The notes under the pieces were generated by a model. The model was not told the origin of the DNA and ran no database searches. It worked only from the letters and a program-made list of their open reading frames with translations. Source: Scatophagus argus (taxonomy: Eukaryota > Chordata > Actinopteri > Scatophagidae). Taken from it: a stretch of 64,000 nucleotides of DNA. The stretch covers positions 18,570,999-18,634,998 of the forward strand of contig NC_058493.1 in assembly GCF_020382885.2 (NCBI RefSeq), written 5' to 3'. Shown here in pieces: positions 58,757 to 64,000 of this stretch. The number at the start of each line of letters is the position of its first letter. Position 1 is the stretch's first letter. A program made the translations under genes and the position numbers.

Positions 58757-61700
58757 GTGAGGAAACTAAGTTGGGAAGGATAGCTATCTGTGCATCATTC
58801 GCTTGTCACAGCCTTTGTTTGGACGAGACAAACGCTCCGTTATTGTCAGACTCGCTTGTTAAATGTGGATTGGTTTAACGAAATTTATGTTGTCGTTTTT
58901 ACAGACGCTGACAACTTCGAGCCGGAGGAGCCGATTAAAAAGGCGGCAGCGATGGACAGATGGGAAGGTGAAGACGAAGATGAAGATGTCAAGGTAAAAT
59001 AACAGGACAAGCACACGTTTAGTGTGAGTTGGGATTTTGTATGGGTTCAAGGTAAACCGGCTTTTTGCTCGTCTGGTTTGTGTCAAGCTAACGTTGGGTC
59101 GAAGCGCTGTTGCCCCCGCTGTGTTGCCATGCTTCAACGCGGTTCCAGGCTGCCTGTCAATCCTAACAGCCGAGCCTGTGTTAGCTTTGTGCTAGCTGGC
59201 GGCTAACTCATGTGGCTCCATCAGACAGCCTGTAGTACCTCCAACTTGGCTAACGTTGTGCCACTACTCGGTTTTCTACTGTCGTAACATACCGTTGTGG
59301 AATAAACTTGATTTCTGTGCGCTGGTGTTGTTTGTTTTTATTTGGAGGCTGGTCGTTAAAGGTTTAGTTAATTATTCGAAAGCCGCACTAAATTTGGATA
59401 ACGTAGCTTGAAGCTAAGCTCCAACCGGGCCACTTAGCTAGCAAACTCGCTAACTTAGCTCCCATATCGGCTTGCCTCTGAAAATGGGCTTTAATGTTGG
59501 TCAGCTTCGACGTAGCGTCGCTTACTTAACTTGTTTGGAGTACTTGTCTAATATGTGGTTAATGTGGACGGTTATCCCGTCATTGCCCAAAGTTGGTTGC
59601 ATTAAACGATTATAGAAGATTAGCATTCGTGTCCCGTCCTGAATTCCCACAGCTTGGGTTACGTTCAGCATGAGGCAGCGTTAGCTTGCTAACCAACTTT
59701 AGCTGTAATCAGATGAAATCATCTGGGTTGATGACTCAACTCAGCCAAGAACTAGGCCTAGAACTTTCCGACTTTACAACAGGCCTGTAGTAGGAAACTG
59801 GTGCTCAGTTGATAACTGCTGTACAGGTGCTTATTGAGTGAATGTTGACATGGTTGTTGTCCAGAAACCTCTTATAATTGACCCAGGGAAAGTGCTGGTA
59901 GATGCCTTTTCCATTGTTCCGTTTTCTGTAACATATGGTGTCATAACTAAAGAAACCAATGGATTCATATGTACTGTAGTACAGACTATGGTCTTATTCA
60001 GCAAAGCAAGTAAAAAAGCAAAGTAATTTTTTTTGTGACAAAATAGGTGCTATCACCATTAAGTACGGCCCAAAATAGATACATTTGTAATTCCAAATGG
60101 ATAGATGAATAGGACAGCAAAGCCCACTGAATAAATAGAGTGTGTGTCTCTGTAAAGTTGAGGAGGTTATTCCATTTACAGTTTGTGAAGTGCTGAATTT
60201 TGCAGACAAGAGTTTGGCAAGGAACTTTATTGAATTTATGTAGAAAATAACATTTAAATGATTAACAATGCTAATGTGGATACTTTTGGAGTTTAGTGCA
60301 CCTCTGACTGTTCGACCCATCTTAAATTGCGTGTGTGAACTTGGTTTTTGGATTAGCCCCAGGCGCCAGCAGTTTTTTTAAGGCAGTGTCAAGTCAGGCT
60401 AGTATGCATGCAGTCAGTAGCCCAGTATTATCACACACCGTAAAAATCACACATAAAATGATCAGTCAGATTTTCAAAGCAATGAACCATGTATCCCCTC
60501 TTAAGTATTACATGAGACCAAATTCTTGAAGGTTTCAAACAAAAACTTAAATCACTAATTTTGTTTTGAGGATAATAATTTTTCCCCCATCACTACTGTC
60601 AAAGTCTTAGCAGTCTTGATGTACTTGGACTCACCCAGCACCGCTTATTTTTTTGTCATCGTTTGTGTGTTATATTTCTGTATGCATGTTTGTTATGTAA
60701 CATTAACTGACATTTATCTCAGGGTTTTCATACAGTTTGACTGTGTAGCCTGCATAATAAAACGGTACCTTTCCCATCGTTGTTTATTTTTAGGACAACT
60801 GGGATGATGACGATGAAGATGAGGAGAAAAAAGCTGAGATGACAAAAGCAGGTATGGCCCTGTGAAACATTACAATATGGACATGTCGTATATTGATCAG
60901 TGGCTAAGTTGCCTGCTTTTTCTACAAACTGATGTCTCGTTATTCTCATTACTATTGTTATTATTATTGTTTTTAGTTTCAGAGCCAAAGGTATCTGAAA
61001 AGAAAAAGTTAATTGAGAAGATCAAAGAGAAAGAAAATCGGCTAAAGAAAAAACAGCAGGAGCTGAAGCAGCAGTTGCAGGAAAAAGTGAGATTTTTTTT
61101 AATCACTTATGACTGCAATAATTCACTTCATAATTCACATCATGTCACCTTTACTAATATTCGAATGTTGTTTTTGTGACATCTGTTGTTTCAGGAAGAA
61201 CAGCTCACTCCTGAAGAACAACTTGCAGAGAAGTTAAGAGTGAAGAAATTACAGGAAGATTCAGACTTGGAGCTAGCAAAAGAAGCTTTTGGTAAGTCAG
61301 GATCACTTTTCATGTATTTCTTTTCATGTATATTTAATCTAGTGCTCTTAAAAATACACCCTTTTTGTAAACATGAAACCATACATGAAGTGGGTACCTT
61401 TTTTGAGAATTATTTAATTTATAATTCATATTTAATGTTAAATTTATCTTTTATGTATATATATAAATGTATGTATGTATGTATGTAGTAAAAGCTGAAG
61501 GTTTTATCATAATGACATGTTTCATTTCAGTCTGTCAATAAGTGACAATCTTTTTCTTTTTTTTTAAACATTTTAGATTTTAGTCTAGGCAGCACTAGAA
61601 ATCCCTAGTGCAAATTATTTGTCTATTTGTGCTTTTTTAATTGACTTATTCATGTTAGTACTTTTACTAAATCAAACCAAGGAACTCTTGACTGAATGAC

Positions 61701-62607
61701 CATGAAACTACTAAATTCAAGCGCTACCCTTCTTTGGCATTTCTGTACTGCAATTTCTTGTTATTGCTGTCATCCCAGCACCCTCAAAATCCAGCCCAAC
61801 TTTTCACCTTAGAGGCAGCTCATTGGTATAAACACAAGCAAAACATTGGAGGTCCAGTATAAAAGTAAGGCTTTGCATCTGTGACTCTTTATGTTCTTTG
61901 AAGAGACACCCAACTGCTTTTTTAAAATATTTTTTCCAGGTGTCAGCAGCACTGCAAACAGTGTCACTGGGATTGATGCCATGTGTCCATCTTCCAAAGA
62001 AGACTTCACAGAGTTTGAAAAATTGCTGAAAGAAAAGATATCCCAGTTTGAAAAGTCTGTGCATTATTCAAGTTTCTTGGATTCATTGTTTCGGGAACTC
62101 TGTATTTCATGTAAGACCAGCATCTTCTACAACCATTTTTAGTGAACAATATTGATTATTGTGCTTATTCACAAAATTAGCATTGTACATTTTAATCAAA
62201 GCAGGCTTGACTAATAACCTTTTTTCCCTCTCTTACAGTGGAAGTAGATGACCTGAAGAAAGTCAGTAATTCTCTGTCAGTCCTACTTAGTGAAAAACAG
62301 AAACAAGAAAAAGTGAGTTGACTCCATGCTTGTATTTTTTCACAGATAAATCCATTAATTTTCAGAAGAGGGTGCTGTTTACCTAGCCTGATCATTTGTG
62401 TGTGTGCTCTTAATAGAAATCAACCCATTTGTTCCCATTGATGTACATATGTAAACAGACTTTTATTTGCTTTTGTAGCAAAACAAGGGAAAGAAGAAGA
62501 AGAAAGGGGTCGTACCTGGAGGAGGTTTGAAAGCACAGATGAGAGATGACCTTGACTATGCAGAGTTTGATGGTGGCTACGCCCAAGACTATGAAGACTT
62601 CATGTGA
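58744..62607 (+). CDS. eif3j: Eukaryotic translation initiation factor 3 subunit J
   Basis: Loosely bound subunit of eIF3 that sits in the mRNA entry channel and decoding site of the 40S subunit and takes part in start-site selection and ribosome recycling. Eight coding exons: 58744-58756, 58905-58993, 60794-60851, 60977-61086, 61195-61291, 61940-62110, 62239-62312, 62479-62607 (TGA 62605-62607). They total 741 nt, 246 aa (human is about 258). The N-terminus MADWDADNFE corresponds to the human SWDAD region but is shorter. DRWEGEDEDEDVKDNWDDDD is the conserved acidic motif. A Lys/Glu-rich helix follows (KKKLIEKIKEKENRLKKK), then LTPEEQLAEKLR, GIDAMCPSSKEDFTEFEKLL and KQEKQNKGKKKKKGVVPGGG, ending in the conserved QDYEDFM. 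The first coding exon gives only 13 nt. No anomaly was found. Confidence 0.97.
58994..60793 (+). other. eif3j: eif3j intron 2
   Basis: A 1.8-kb intron. The first 700 bases contain scattered CG and many 'gctaac/gctagc' words, as in presumed ctdspl2 intron 1. I recognise no repeat family or exon. Confidence 0.7.
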
Positions 62608-63680
62608 CACTGGCTCCATCACAACTGCCCTTCTCCCCTCTCAACTCTCAGAAATGCAGCTGTACCTTCTCATGCTGTCCAGTGCCATCCTGGAAAATCT
62701 GAACTGTGTGTTGCCCCCATCATTTTGCTTCTGTGACCAGAGAGACTATACCAGGGAGCATCCAGTGTCACCAACTCTTTATGTTAATACATATGGAATT
62801 GCCTTTTCTCATTCAGCCTCAACTCACACACACTTAGAATCATGTATTTGTTGGGTGATCCAGCTTCAGTGGAGAATACATTGTAACTGCACTTGTCTGA
62901 GTTTTGTGGGGCTCATTTTTATTAAATGTTGCTCCTGTCAAAATGGTAGATACAGTATTGCAGTTATTAAGTGTAGTGACATAGAAACACAAGGTTCTAT
63001 GCAAATTCTTTAACCAGAATGTCATGTATATATTATAGGTCTCACTTACCTGTGGATGGTTCTCTTACATAAAAGTATATAGTTATCTATAACTTTGGTT
63101 GCCAAATTCAGAACAATTATTCAGTACATTATTCATCTTTATCTCTGGAAAGGTTCCATTGTGGATCATTTGAGACTGATGTAACATGTAAGTAGTAGTT
63201 ATAATTTTACAGGGAGAACATGACATTCACTGTAAGGTAAAAGGGATAGAGGAGTATAATAAATGTGACTTTGAAACCTCACAGCCATTCTCTTGACACA
63301 TCTCTGGAATATCCTTGAAAATATGGAGCAAAGAGTGCTTATAGGTATTTTTTGTGCATGACAAAAATGTAATTTGATTTCTACTAATGCAGAAAAAGTA
63401 TGGATCAGAGAAGTGGATTAACGTGCTACGACTGGTCTCCTAATCATTGCTTCTGCAAGCTTGTATCAAGTGTGATGAGGAGCGAGGGCTTATGGGCTTC
63501 ACCCCCACCATGTCTTCATATGGGCTACAGTTGAAAGGGGCGTATTCCTCCTTTTCTTTTCTAGCAATTGACCAGTTTCAATGTTACATAGAAAATTGGA
63601 TACATACGATATGGAAGATACAGCATCTGCAGTGTTTTATAAGCATCTAATTTAATAAATCACTGGTCAAAAATCTAAGT
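62608..63680 (+). other. eif3j: eif3j 3' UTR
   Basis: Non-coding sequence with two canonical AATAAA signals, at 63258-63263 and 63654-63659. The second is followed by a TG/T-rich stretch ('ttgtgtttctggtcttgc'). Either could be used, giving UTRs of about 0.7 or 1.1 kb. Confidence 0.6.
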
Positions 63681-64000
63681 TGTGTTTCTGGTCTTGCTTA
63701 CAATATCAATGAAAGAGACTTTAATGTGAATGGCACAGTACCCAGCTCACTGATAACTGATTTTAATGCATATGTAATAAATATTCTATTTACAGTTTCA
63801 AGTAAATATTTACCACAGTACTTTTGAAAATGTAAGACATAAAAACTGCAAATGTTCCTTGGGAAGAAACTGCAAGAAGTAGACCTAGCTTTGTTTAGTT
63901 ACATATTCAATTAGTTTGAAAAAAAGTGGACTTGAAAATGTATTTGAATCAAAACAAGGGTAATTCTCTCTACACTCATCCTTATTGCAGATGCTAAATT
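63681..64000. other. Downstream intergenic end of window
   Basis: AT-rich sequence; nothing recognisable. Confidence 0.5.

Overview
The window is vertebrate nuclear DNA, almost certainly from a ray-finned fish and probably a percomorph teleost. The genes have compact multi-exon structures with GT-AG introns, the proteins are recognisable orthologues of human genes, and the introns carry interspersed repeats typical of fish: tRNA-derived SINEs, a dead Tc1-like transposon and short non-autonomous DNA elements. Most of the other short open frames in the window are intronic or antisense noise.

Five protein-coding genes lie head to tail, all on the + strand. (1) 2692-10904: the 3' part (eight coding exons, 613 residues) of an ENTREP/FAM189 family gene, most likely entrep2 (fam189a1). 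Its 5' exons lie before the window. (2) 13467-24291: golm2 (casc4), complete, ten coding exons, 481 aa. (3) 30352-35417: ctdspl2, complete, twelve coding exons, 477 aa, with an inferred non-coding first exon near 25.7 kb. (4) 39606-57342: strc (stereocilin), complete, 29 coding exons, 2063 aa by my splice model. (5) 58744-62607: eif3j, complete, eight coding exons, 246 aa. Every exon junction was checked for reading-frame phase, and each assembled frame is open to its stop codon.

As I recall the human map, the genes correspond to 15q13-q21 (FAM189A1, STRC, CASC4, CTDSPL2, EIF3J), so this is a conserved syntenic block with local reordering. The genes do not form a pathway: an endosomal ubiquitin-ligase adaptor, a Golgi type II membrane protein, a nuclear phosphatase, an inner-ear extracellular protein and a translation initiation factor subunit. 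The housekeeping genes golm2, ctdspl2 and eif3j begin in CpG-rich stretches; the tissue-restricted strc does not obviously do so.

The most interesting observations are: a six-fold tandem array of a ~55-residue module with four cysteines and Tyr/Trp landmarks in stereocilin (42260-44031); AUG-stop or very short upstream reading frames before the starts of golm2 and ctdspl2; a mosaic Tc1 relic that has lost its catalytic block and carries a nested 200-bp hairpin element in golm2 intron 1; repeats lying directly against splice acceptors in strc and golm2; and a YY1-type motif overlapping the eif3j start codon.
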